A stretch of 64,000 nucleotides of DNA. Source: Serinus canaria (lineage: Eukaryota > Chordata > Aves > Passeriformes > Fringillidae). Where the stretch lies: assembly GCF_022539315.1 (NCBI RefSeq), contig NC_066316.1, forward strand, positions 4,541,501 through 4,605,500, in the 5' to 3' direction. The position numbers and the translations under genes were made by a program. The stretch's first letter is position 1. Each line of letters starts with the position of its first letter. This document shows, in pieces, positions 41,483 through 51,037 of this stretch. The notes beneath the pieces are model-generated. The model was not told the DNA's origin. It ran no database searches and saw only the letters and a list, made by a program, of their open reading frames with translations.

Positions 41483-41659
41483 GCTATCAAGATAAACCAA
41501 CTGCAGTACCTCAGTCTGGAGAGGGAGAGATTTCTAGCACGAGAAGAGAGAGAATTTTTCCCCTTGGAACAGGAAAGGAGATGGAAAAATATCTTGAGCA
41601 TATTTGATAGCCTTGACATCCTTAGTGACCACCTGTCAGACTGCACAGATAACCTGTGA
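41483..41659 (+). other. orphan coding-like open exon, product unknown
   Basis: The open frame runs 58 residues to TGA from just after a pyrimidine-rich stretch ending CTGAAG. It is a charged amphipathic helix: Leu-rich start, then LERERFLAREEREFF, EQERRWKNIL, and an acidic end LSDHLSDCTDNL. There is no Met, so it cannot start translation on its own. It would be the last exon of a spliced gene, or a decayed gene fragment. I recognise no family and found no partner exon between 40,700 and 41,480. A reverse-strand ORF over the same bases reads less like protein. Confidence 0.3.
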
Positions 41660-44600
41660 CCATCATGGGGAAGCACCAAAGAAAGGCAAAGATGTAAGGC
41701 AGAATTTGGGAGGTGTTTTGATTTGTTGAGGTTGGGGGTTTTTTGTTGGATATTTTGGGGGTTTGGTTTGGGTTTTAACTGCTCAAGATGCCAGTGCTGT
41801 ACTGCTCATTGACTCTTGCTAGACCATTAAATGGTGTGATCTCCCATATTTCCATAATCAGGTGGGTATATTTGATGTTTATTTTTGATATATAAGAATG
41901 TTACAAGCAGGCAAATTAGACTTTTAACCTGTGCTTTTGGGTGGTACCACAGTCTCAGCGTTGGTGGATTGTGTTGGTGGCAAGTTCATGAATGGATGGA
42001 TTTGGGTTTTAATTAAAGAGGCAAAGGGATGAAGTTCCTTATTTCTGGTATATTATAGCTGTATTCCTGTTATGTCCAGGTATCTCCCTTTCCCCCTTCT
42101 CACTTCTTTCCCAGGCTGCTGGGACTGCTGTGCTGGGTACACTGGATGATGTGATGATGTCTCCTGTCAGTTTTTCACAGTTAGGCATCCCCAGCATCCC
42201 ACACCCTGCTCAGTCTCACACTTCCTTCCACAGCTCCAGGCTTCCTGGAATCCTGCAGCAGAGCCTCCAGCTCCCTTTTCCCCAGGGCTGTGGAAAACAC
42301 AATAATCTGGTAAGATGCAAGGGGGAAAATAAAACCCTGTGGCAGCAGAAGGGTTTGCTGGCCACTGTCCTGGGAAGATTTTTAACTGTAACCCTGCTGT
42401 GAGTTACCAGCTGATGTGTTTTGTATCCTCACATCATCCTGCAGTACCTGAAGGGCAACTTCTAATTGTCTAATAATTCTATTTCTAATAAAAGGAGGGG
42501 GATTTAACCTCAGCCTGCTCTAAACTTCCCAGTTGCCAGCAGGCAGAGGAATCCCTACACTAAGGAAGGGGTTCCAGGTGGTTCATCCAAGGCAAGGTCC
42601 TCAGGGCACTGGTGCAGTGTTAGTTACAGCCTGGTTTAATGTGAAAAACAAACTCTGTGCAAGATGTAGAATATTGCTGAGCAGATTTTGCTGCTGCAGA
42701 TGGAGCTGGACACACACTTCTCTTGGGGAATATGAGGTGCCATCTTTTCTGATTGGCTTCTTAGGAAAGCCAGTAATAAACCCAATAAATCTGTTCTAGC
42801 AATAAGTGCATTCATATTACAATAAGTCCAGGTAGAAGCCCAGCTGAGTTCACCCTGAAAGTATTCTGTTAAAAGCTTTTCACTGCTACTCTTACTTATT
42901 TTCTCCTGGCTTTTATTTCTATTTTTTTTTCTGGGTTAATTTCCCCTTTTATTATTCCAGCTGCTTTCCCTAGAACTCTTTTGTTAAAATCATAAGATAC
43001 AAATCTTCAGCTGAGATGAGGACAGATTTCAGCAATTAAAAGTAATTTCCAGCAAATATCTGCAGAAGAACACCATTGTCAAAAAAGCCTTGGGAACATT
43101 GTTTCTCCTTATGCAGTAGGAACTCCAGGACTGAACAATGAGAAGCTTGACAGCTCTAGAGAGCACTGGCTTTTTAAGTGCTTTCTAAGTAATTTAAGGA
43201 ATTAAAGTTTAAGGAAAGGCTTGGCTGCTGCAAAGAGTAAATACCCTGTACCTTGTGCAAGGTAAGTTTTGCTCTTGTGATTCCTACCTTGCAGAACACA
43301 CTTTCTCCCACTACTTTTCTCCCCTACCCAAACTTTGGTAATTCTTTTAAAAGCTAAAAAGTCCTTTATAAAAACGACAGAGTGGTGAGACACTTTGCTG
43401 TGCCACAGCAACCGAGCAGGGCTTTGTGCTCCCATGGAGATCCTTTTTGCTTCAGCTCATTCCCTTGCTCCCTCAGAACAATCCCTTCTCATTTTCTGCT
43501 GGAATGTTGAAGGCTTGCAGCCTTGAACCAGCTACAATCTCCCCTCCATTTCAAGCCACAGTTAATAACTGTAGAGGGGAAAAACAACCAAACCCCACTC
43601 TTGCATTAGGCTAACATTTTGTCTCTCCTGTTTAATCCCATAATTGTCTTCTAATGTTTATAAATAAGAAAATTCAAGGAGGGAGATCCAGTTTTGTCGA
43701 TAAAAAAGCAACTCTTACTCATGAGGGCCAAGATTCACCCACAGATTTTAAATTAACTACAACTGGCAAACAAAAAGACAAGTAAGGGAAAATAGAGACA
43801 GCCAAGCTGTCTCTAATTTGAAGCCACAGGAAACCATGTTTTGGGTTTTGAACCTTCTCCCTCTTGTATACAACCTGTTTAAGGACAAAATCAAGCCCAA
43901 ATGCACCTGCTCAGGCTGCAAGGCACTGCTGCAGCCAGCTGCTGGCATTTCCCCCAAGAACAAATCCACCCCCATTGCCACTGGGCAAGGACAAGGCTCA
44001 CAGGCCAGGCTGCCATCACCAGCCAGAGGGTTATAAAACACTGCTCTGGGGTTTAGAAAGGAATGTGTTGAAAAGTAAACAGGCAGGTGGCACTGGGAAG
44101 CTTTCAGGTATCAAACTTGCACACTTGTGGCTGTCTGGATGGTTCTACAAAGCACCTGGGGTAATTATTAAAACAATATATATAATGACTGTAAGACATG
44201 TGCAAGCACAAGTCAGAAATACTGGCTCTACTGTATTTGCATAATGCTTTTGTGCCTTGCCTGGCTGGATTTTGGTCTCTTCCACCTGGATTTCCAGTGC
44301 CATGGAGGCTTCAGCTATGTCTGCCTCAGAGAACATGCACTGAGCGTTTCCTCACCCTCACATCCCTGTAAGTACTTCAAAACCATCCCTTTAATGCTCA
44401 GCTATCCAACACTCTCTATCACTACTGTATTTGTGGTAGCAAATCAACTGATAAATTATGCTGAATGTTTCCCCTCCCCATGGGAACACAGAAGGTGCTT
44501 TGCCTTTGCTTCTGAGAAAACACGAAGGGCATGCTGGCCCCACTGAGCTGCCTCAGGAAAGGGATGCAGAAGTGTAAGCAGGGCAGAAGCAGCATGCCGA

Positions 44601-44675
44601 GCTTTGATGTTGATGCTGAACAGGTTCTGTGTTGAGGCAGGTGTTTTGTTGGGGCAGTCAGCACAGGTCCTCTGC

Positions 44676-45166
44676 TCTGGGTGGACCCTACCTGAAACAC
44701 TGCATCCAGCTCTGGGTCCTGGTACAGGAAGAAGCTGTTGGAGCAAGTCCAGAGGGGGGACCAAGTAGATCAGAGGGACGGAGCATCTCTGCTGTGAGGA
44801 AAAGCTGAGAGAATTGGGATTGTTCAGCGTGGAAAAGAGAAGCTTCAGGCTGACCTTATTGCAGCCTTCCAGTACCTGAAGAAAACTTACAGGAAAGATG
44901 CAGCAACACTATTTACAAGGGCATGTGACAGGACAAGGAAGAATAGGTCCAAATGGAAAGACAGTAGGTTCATATTGGATGTTAGGAATAAATTCTTCCC
45001 TGTGAGGGTGGTGAGGCCCTGGCAAGGGAAGCTGTGGCTTCCCCATCCCTGGGAGTGTCCATGGCCAGGCTTGGAGAAACCGGGGCTAGTGAAAAGTGTC
45101 CCTGCCCAGGGCAGGGAGAGGAATGGGATGGTCTTGCACTCGAACGCTCCTGTGATTCTCTAGACC
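44676..45166 (+). mobile_element. CR1 LINE 3' region, about 490 bp, sense
   Basis: The order of recognisable CR1 segments is CCTGAAACACTGCATCCAGC, then TCCAGAGGGG, then a TGAGAGAATTGGGATTGTTC-type segment, then ACAAGGAAGAATAGGTCCAA, then TTCTTCCCTGTGAGGGTGGT, then AAAAGTGTCCCTGCCCAGGG and TCCTGTGATTCTCT at the end. It is the longest CR1 copy in the window. It stops at the edge of the GC-rich GPR75 5' region. Confidence 0.9.
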
Positions 45167-45466
45167 GCGCTCTGTGCCGCTCCACCCGCTCGCATCACCG
45201 CTGCTCCCCGAGCGGTAGCGGCGGGCATGCAGCGCCAGCGCGGCTTTTGGAGCCAGCTCGGTGTCGCCTCCCGCGGACCCGCCCGTGCCCGGCGGTGCGG
45301 GGAGGCTGCGGCTCTGCTCCCGCCGCCCGCCCCGGCTCGGCCCCGCCGCGGCGGAGGGAGCGGAACGGAGCGGGGAGGGGCCGGGCCGGGCGCCATGGCG
45401 GGGCGGGAGCGCTGAGGCGGCGGTGAGGGGGCGGTGAAGCGGCAAGGTGGGAGCCCCGCGGCGGCG

Positions 45467-45481
45467 ATGAGCGGGCTGTGA
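45467..45481 (+). promoter_or_regulatory. upstream ORF 1 of GPR75 (4 codons)
   Basis: ATG-AGC-GGG-CTG-TGA encodes Met-Ser-Gly-Leu. It has G at -3, a good initiation context, and is in frame with the main start 66 nt downstream but separated from it by its own stop. It matters only if it lies inside the mRNA, which is likely but unproven. Confidence 0.55.
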
Positions 45482-45496
45482 AGGGGCCGGGTGGCG

Positions 45497-45511
45497 ATGA
45501 GCGGGCTGTGA
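45497..45511 (+). promoter_or_regulatory. upstream ORF 2 of GPR75 (identical copy)
   Basis: Same 15 nt as uORF 1, exactly 30 nt downstream and 36 nt before the GPR75 ATG. The surrounding GGCGATGA..GGG unit recurs a third time at the true start, so the leader looks like a local tandem duplication of the start-codon region. Confidence 0.55.
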
Positions 45512-45532
45512 AGGAAAGGGGGCCGGGCGGCG

Positions 45533-47074
45533 ATGAACGGGTCGGGGCGGCTGCCGGCCGGGCCCGCGGAGCAGCTGGGCGCGAACGGCAGCGGCCCCGC
45601 GGAGCTGCGGGAGGGCACCCACGCCGCCACGCTGGCCGCCTGCGCCTCCCTGCTGGCCCTCGTCTTCTGCCTCGGCTCCTACGGCAACCTCATCGTGCTG
45701 CTGTCCTTCTTCGACCCGGCCCTCCGGAAATTCCGCACCGACTTCGACTTCATGATCCTCAACCTCTCCTTCTGCGACCTCTTCATCTGCGGCGTGGCCG
45801 CCCCTATGTTCGCCTTCGTCCTGTTCTTCGGCCCGGCCCGCGGCGTGCCCGGCACCTTCTGCTTCACCTTCCACCTCACCAGCTCCGGCTTCATCATCAT
45901 GTCGCTCAAGACGGTGGCGGTGATCGCGCTGCACCGGCTGCGCATGGTGCTGGGCAAGCACCCGCACCGCGCCGCCTCCGCGCCCTGCTCGCTGCTGCTC
46001 ACGCTGCTGCTCTGGGCCGCCAGCTTTACCCTGGCCACGCTGGCCACGCTGCGCACCCGCGGCTCCCGCCTCTGCCTGCCCATGGCCAGCCTGCCCCGCG
46101 GGCAGGGCAAGCTCATCCTCTACCTCTATGTCACCGACTTCATCTGCTGCGTGGCCGTCGTGTCCGTGTCCTACGCGATGATCGCGCAGGCCCTGCGCAG
46201 GAACGCGCGGGCCAGGAGGTGCCCTCCTCCCGCCGTGGCCGTGGGCACCGCCAGGGCTCAGCCCTTCGAGGGGCCCGGGGCCGTGCCCGCTCTGTACAGG
46301 ACCCAGAGCTGCAGCAAGCCGCCCCACGGCCACGCCAAGCTCGCCGGCCGGCTCCCGCTGGCCTCGGCCGTCAACCTGGCCACGGCCAAAGACTCCAAGG
46401 CGGTGGTGACGTGCGTGGTCATCGTGCTCTCCGTCCTGGTGTGCTGCCTGCCCCTGGCCATCTCCTTGGTGCAGGACATGCTGTCCGGCAGTGGTGGCTT
46501 TGTGCTCTACCAGTTCGAGCTCTGCGGGTTTACCCTCATTTTTTTCAAGTCGGGATTAAATCCCTTTATATATTCCCGCAACAGCGCGGGACTGCGGAGA
46601 CGAATGCTCTGGTGCCTGCAGTACGTGGCCCTGGTCTTTTTCTGCTGCAAGCACAAGACGAGGCTTCGAGCCATGGGCAAAGGCAGCCTGGAGGTCAACA
46701 GGAACAAATCGTCCCACCACGAGACCAACTCGGCCTACATGTTGTCTCCCAAGCCTCAGAAGAAGGGTTTGGAGCAGGCATGCGGTGCCAGCCACTCCAA
46801 GGACAGCGTGCTGAGCCCCAAGGCGTCCGCGGGGCAGCAGCAGCACTACGGGCAGAGCAGCTCCACGCCCATGAACACGCGGATCGAGCCCTACTACAGC
46901 GTGTACAACAGCAGCCCCTCGGCGGAGGCGAGCACCCCGCACAGCCTGCAGCCCTCGGGCTCCGCCTTCGCCTTCGCCAAGCCCTGCGGCACCGCGCTCC
47001 ATCCCTCGGGCAGCGCGGCCGGGCGGGACTGCGGCGCCGCCCCCGCCAGACACATCCCGCTGCCCTCCGTGTAG
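45533..47074 (+). CDS. GPR75: GPR75, class A G-protein-coupled receptor (intronless coding region)
   Basis: A 513-residue seven-transmembrane receptor. The family member in mammals is about 540 residues and has been linked to CCL5 and 20-HETE signalling and to body-weight control. Approximate helices: TM1 33-60 ([14 protein letters not shown]), TM2 73-98, TM3 109-138, TM4 150-173, TM5 194-222, TM6 289-313, TM7 324-348 with NPFIY at 343-347. The DRY position reads HRL (134-136), as in known GPR75. The third intracellular loop (223-288) is shorter and more divergent than in human. The C-terminal tail (352-513) keeps the conserved [21 protein letters not shown] segment and ends Pro-Ser-Val, a possible PDZ ligand. 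The start Met-Asn-Gly-Ser-Gly aligns with the mammalian N-terminus, which carries N-glycosylation sites. Coding GC is very high, typical of bird genes in CpG islands. It lies tail-to-tail with TLR15. Confidence 0.97.
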   Translation: MNGSGRLPAGPAEQLGANGSGPAELREGTHAATLAACASLLALVFCLGSYGNLIVLLSFFDPALRKFRTDFDFMILNLSFCDLFICGVAAPMFAFVLFFGPARGVPGTFCFTFHLTSSGFIIMSLKTVAVIALHRLRMVLGKHPHRAASAPCSLLLTLLLWAASFTLATLATLRTRGSRLCLPMASLPRGQGKLILYLYVTDFICCVAVVSVSYAMIAQALRRNARARRCPPPAVAVGTARAQPFEGPGAVPALYRTQSCSKPPHGHAKLAGRLPLASAVNLATAKDSKAVVTCVVIVLSVLVCCLPLAISLVQDMLSGSGGFVLYQFELCGFTLIFFKSGLNPFIYSRNSAGLRRRMLWCLQYVALVFFCCKHKTRLRAMGKGSLEVNRNKSSHHETNSAYMLSPKPQKKGLEQACGASHSKDSVLSPKASAGQQQHYGQSSSTPMNTRIEPYYSVYNSSPSAEASTPHSLQPSGSAFAFAKPCGTALHPSGSAAGRDCGAAPARHIPLPSV

Positions 47075-47371
47075 CCTCGGCACCACCCGGCCCTTCCAGA
47101 GAGCCTTCCGCTCCGCTTTGGGGAGGAATTGCTCCAAACTCCGTGATGCTGCTGCCGAAGAATAGAAACACCGTTCCCGTTTGCGTTGGAAGCGAACGCG
47201 GGGCTGTCGCCTCCTTGACGCACTCTGGAGTTGCCGTGGAGAGCCAGCAAGGGGGATATTTTAGATTTGGAATTGTTGTACCAGGGTGGTTTTGTTACCA
47301 AGTAAAAACCTAAATGTGTGGTTCATTAAGTCATTAGGCCGGGTTGGACAGGGCTCAAAGTAACCTGGGGC

Positions 47372-47457
47372 GGGGGGGGAAGGTGTCCCTGCCTGTGGCA
47401 TGGGATGGAACTGGATCATCTTTAAGGTTCCTTCCAGCCCAAACCATCCTATGATAA
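47372..47457 (+). mobile_element. CR1 3'-tail fragment, sense
   Basis: It reads GGGGGGGAAGGTGTCCCTGC, then ATGGAACTGGATCATCTTTA, then GGTTCCTTCCAGCCCAAACC and ATCCTATGATAA. This is a short 5'-truncated CR1 end inside the probable GPR75 3' UTR. Confidence 0.82.
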
Positions 47458-48216
47458 TACCAAGTTTTATAAATACCTTGTATTTTCAGGAAGGAAGAAC
47501 TGGGGAGATGCTTGGTAGTATTTGAGTTTAAACTCTGCCCATTGCAGGAGGTTGGAAGAACCAATGTTTTTCAGTATTAACAAAAGTCCTTTATCTTCAC
47601 AAGGTGAAACCCTGCTTCTGCTGAGGTAAATGGCAAAACTTCTGTGAACTGAGCTGAAGTTCAGGATTTCAGTATTGGCTTCTTCAAGTGGGAGAAGGCT
47701 TTGTTTGATCAGTGTTCTGTTTCCACTGGGAGGGACATTTGGGAAGTTTGGCACTGGGATAAACCTCTGCAGTACAGATATTAATATCTGGTGGGCATTG
47801 ACTTTAATGATGGTGGCAGTCTGTATCCCAAAGGAATTTGGAGAAGTGTTTTACATCTGATAGAAATAACCATGCACTACCTAATTATTTGCATTACTTG
47901 ATGATAAAGATGAATTTTGCAATATTATGTGACTGATACACCAGGAGGAGCACAGTCACCTCTGGAATTCCCTAACTGCTCAGCTGTCAGGCACAGTCGT
48001 GTTGCTGCTTGCTCTTATGCCCATGACTTTGTATAAATTGGGATTTGGCCATTCCTGACAGTCAGAACTGACAGCTGTTAACATTTCTAAAACCAGAATG
48101 ACAAATTTTTGGGGTTTTGTTAAGTGTTAACATCAGTTTGAGTTTGTCTGTCTGCTTAGAAATTTTGTCTGTTGGTCTACACAGTGAGCAAATAACAAAA
48201 GTTGAGGGGTTTTTTT

Positions 48217-48222
48217 AATAAA
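48217..48222 (+). terminator. GPR75: polyadenylation signal AATAAA, GPR75 candidate 1
   Basis: AATAAA in TTTTTTAATAAAATCACCCC, followed by a TTTGTGTTATATC GU-rich stretch. Confidence 0.5.
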
Positions 48223-48273
48223 ATCACCCCTTTGTGTTATATCTTATTGTGGGAATTCCCTGGGAGGCAGAAC

Positions 48274-48330
48274 AATTCAGGGGCATTTAAATTCCCCTGA
48301 ATTCCCCCATGTCTAATTTAAATTAGACAT
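48274..48330. repeat. two adjacent palindromes
   Basis: An inverted repeat with 10-bp perfect arms (AATTCAGGGG at 48274-48283 and CCCCTGAATT at 48294-48303) has a 10-nt loop. It is followed 5 nt later by a 22-bp perfect palindrome at 48309-48330 centred on ATTTAAAT. Confidence 0.9.
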
Positions 48331-48661
48331 TTCTTGCTCTAAGTGGCCAGATCTCTTCCAAACAGGCAATCACCTTTCAGCTTCTGTGGGCTTCAGCAGA
48401 GCCTCAGTGTCTGCAAAATAATTGTGCCACAGGCTTTTGATGCCTTGCTGTAGGAAAGTGCCACATCTTCAGGAAAGTGACAGTGATGGGAACGTGATTT
48501 GTTACTTTAGAAACAAAAAATGTCCACATCATTGCTGTCTGTGAGTTGTTTTGTTCAGGCTTTTTGTCAACTAAACTGTTCTCAAGATTCTCCTGGAACA
48601 CTGTCCTTTGTTTAACACTGAATATGAATTAATTCTGAATAATTCAAACCAGCTTTCTTGC

Positions 48662-48667
48662 AATAAA
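48662..48667 (+). terminator. GPR75: polyadenylation signal AATAAA, GPR75 candidate 2
   Basis: AATAAA in TTGCAATAAAATCAGTGTG; the downstream sequence is AT-rich. Confidence 0.4.
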
Positions 48668-48689
48668 ATCAGTGTGAACAACTTTCTAA

Positions 48690-50430
48690 TACAAATGTAA
48701 AATGGAAATTATTTCCATAAGTCTTTTCTCTCTGCCCAGATTTTTTTTTCCCTAAATGAATAATGTGGTTCTTTCTAAACTAGGCATAAAAGATAATGAA
48801 AAGATCTTGTTTGGCTGTTCTGTATTTGAATTTCTCTTCAGTACAAATCGTACTGGAGGCAAAAATATACATGAGGCAGTTTTGGAGATTTGCTGTGTGT
48901 ATGTGCAACTTCTCCTGTGCCATTAGATCACATGAACTTCATCACATGTTTGAAAATTAAACCACTCACACCTCATAAAACATTTGCATTGAGTGTTCAT
49001 GTGGGAGTGAAGCAAGAAGGGACCAAGCAGGAGGTTTTATTGCCTTTGTGTGACAAAAGAACTGAAATCCCATCAAAGCTCTTGGTAATTTGCTCTCTGT
49101 TAACCCCTGGTGCCAGCTGTGCCCTTAACACCACCTGTGTAATTAATATTGGTGTTCATCTGTGCAGTATCATAGTGCCAGATAGGAAAGTGCAACACCT
49201 TTTAATCTGCAGGAGGAGCAAAACCTCATTTAAGTTGCTTTTACAGTTGCATTTACAGTTGCAGCTGTACTAAATAGCTGTTTTGTGGGAGGTTCATGGG
49301 TGTAGTAAATCCAGATTGGATTTTGAAAGCAGGTACAACTTTGCAGTGAATCATTGACTGAAATAATCAAATTTTTGATTAAGTAATTGGTTTAGACTGT
49401 TTTGGAGTATAACTTCTCCTTTTTTTTCCCTCAGTCTCTTCCATCAGAAGCCTGCTGAGCTCAGAACCAGTAAAGTTCCAGTAAAGAACCAGTAAAAAGT
49501 CACTGCAAGGTTAACAAGCAGCAGTGGAATTGGGAGGCAAGCAGCAGAACGTGGAGGTGGGAAATATGTGGGAAGAAAGGAAGTGAGAAATGTGACCACT
49601 GAGTGCTTTAGAAAGAGGAAAGTATAAAGGTTATTAGAAAAACAACTGATTAATTACTTGTGGCTCATTAATCTCATTAACAAGTGACTTCTGGTTGCTT
49701 AAATGAACAAAAATATTTAATATTTTTATAATTCACAGTCTTTTTAAGCTCTAGATCTCTGTGGTGAAGAGTTGGCTTTTTCAGCTGCTGGCCTGCAGGA
49801 TTGTGGGTTTTATCCTAATATATAAAACCTCAAAGCTGATGATGCCAAATAGTTTTCCTGAGGAAAGGTGGGTTTGCAGTGAGTTCCAAGGGATCTCTGT
49901 CAAAGGAGATGTTTGTTGCATGTTCCCCCTTTTGGCAGCAAACAGGTTGGTATTGGTCTTGTTTTGTCACAGCAGAGCCAGTAAATGGAATTGGAAAAGG
50001 AATTTTTCACAGTCTCTGTTCCAAACATGCTGCATTCCTGGACTGGGGATTTTCTACTGGGAAGTTCTTTGTGTTTGCTCATCATAGGAGCAAGTCCAAG
50101 TCATGCTAAACCAAATAATTTGTCCTCACCTGATGTTTATTTTCTGTCACAGTCTGTTGGTTTCCCTTGAATGTTAAAGTTGGATCAGCTGAATTTCTTC
50201 TGTTTCTTCCCAAGCACAATAAATAAAATTATCAAGTGGCACTAGGTGAGGGCAAGGCCCATGCAGAGGTAATACTGAATCCATTGGAAATGGATCAGGG
50301 TGACTGTGCAAGGTGGAACTTGCCAAAATCTAAACAATAATGTACAGAACTTGCTTATCCCCCAGGGATTTGTGATTAAACAAAGCTCACCCCAGTCATT
50401 TAACAGCAGAGACCACCACACTCAGCTGGT
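48690..50430. other. intergenic spacer between convergent GPR75 and TLR15
   Basis: About 1.7 kb of AT-rich sequence with chance ORFs only. No repeat, exon or RNA gene is recognised. Confidence 0.7.
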
Positions 50431-50436
50431 CCTTTT

Positions 50437-50446
50437 TTTATTTATT
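50437..50446 (-). terminator. TLR15: TLR15 polyadenylation signals (two overlapping AATAAA on minus strand)
   Basis: The plus strand reads TTTTTTTATTTATTTTATTC, which gives two AATAAA hexamers on the minus strand about 600 nt after the TLR15 stop. This defines a 3' UTR of about 50,420-51,037. Confidence 0.6.
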
Positions 50447-51037
50447 TTATTCTGAATTTACAAAAGATTTTCAAGTCTCATCTCTTCCAGCAGTCACTGA
50501 ACCCAAAGTCTGTTAGCAGTGTGGGTTTAGCCTCTCTCAGAGGGCTAAATTAAGTCAGTCTTTACTCTTCCCTTGCCAAAGCACAGAAAGGAGCTGCTCC
50601 CTGTGTACCAGCATGGTTTGTGGCTTTCTTACCTGCACACAGGGTGTGTTCCCACTTTAAGCTATCCCAGAACTGGGAATCTGTAGTCCGGTCCTAAGAC
50701 ACTGCTTCTCACTGCCACCACCTCAGGAAGGCAGCAAGGACATGCAGCATGACTTGAGCAGCTCTTTTCAGGTGACATCCACAGCACTTAAAGAAATGCT
50801 GGGAATATCTGGACAAACTCAAGCACCCAGGAGGAAAAGGCTTTTTATCAGTGCTTGGCTCTCATCCCTTCAGGATTCTTTATCAGAGGGAATAACGAGT
50901 GTGCTGCAGTCCCCCTAGGAGCCTCTCCTGGGACAGATCCAGACAAACCCCTGGGCATCACAGCAGCCTTTGCAGGAGGTAAATGCTTTTATCTGACCAC
51001 AGGCTTTCCAGACACAGCCCTCAGAGTTCCCTGGGTC

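Larger units (their letters stand above)
40686..44675. other. intergenic region PSME4-GPR75
   Basis: About 4 kb between the PSME4 poly(A) signal and the CR1 element before GPR75. It contains a small tandem duplication (40931-40976) and one protein-like open exon (41483-41659), listed separately. The remainder is AT-rich with short chance ORFs and no recognised gene. Confidence 0.7.
45167..45532 (+). promoter_or_regulatory. GPR75: CpG-rich GPR75 5' region (promoter/5' UTR)
   Basis: Base composition changes abruptly from CR1 sequence to dense CpG/GC sequence with several GGGGCGG/GGGCGGG-type boxes (for example near 45426 and 45369). No TATA box is seen. This CpG island extends into the GPR75 coding region. 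It carries two minimal upstream ORFs just before the start codon. The transcription start cannot be fixed from sequence alone. Confidence 0.7.
47075..48682 (+). other. GPR75: GPR75 3' UTR (inferred)
   Basis: It follows the TAG stop. Two AATAAA signals lie downstream, at 48217-48222 and 48662-48667, so the UTR would be about 1.15 or 1.6 kb. It contains a CR1 3' tail (47372-47457) and a pair of palindromes (48274-48330). Confidence 0.55.

Noticed and set aside
45227..45415. 62-codon frame in the GPR75 CpG region
   Set aside because: GC-rich chance frame; no similarity. It could act as a uORF only if transcription starts upstream, which is unknown.
45086..46333. 415-codon open frame on the minus strand opposite GPR75
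   Set aside because: Compositionally extreme Gly/His/Ala/Arg translation caused by GC-rich codons of GPR75 on the other strand; no domain and no start-region logic.
45478..47313. 611-codon plus-strand frame overlapping GPR75
   Set aside because: A frame-shifted shadow of the GPR75 coding region, rich in Pro/Arg/His; the GPR75 frame matches a known receptor along its whole length.
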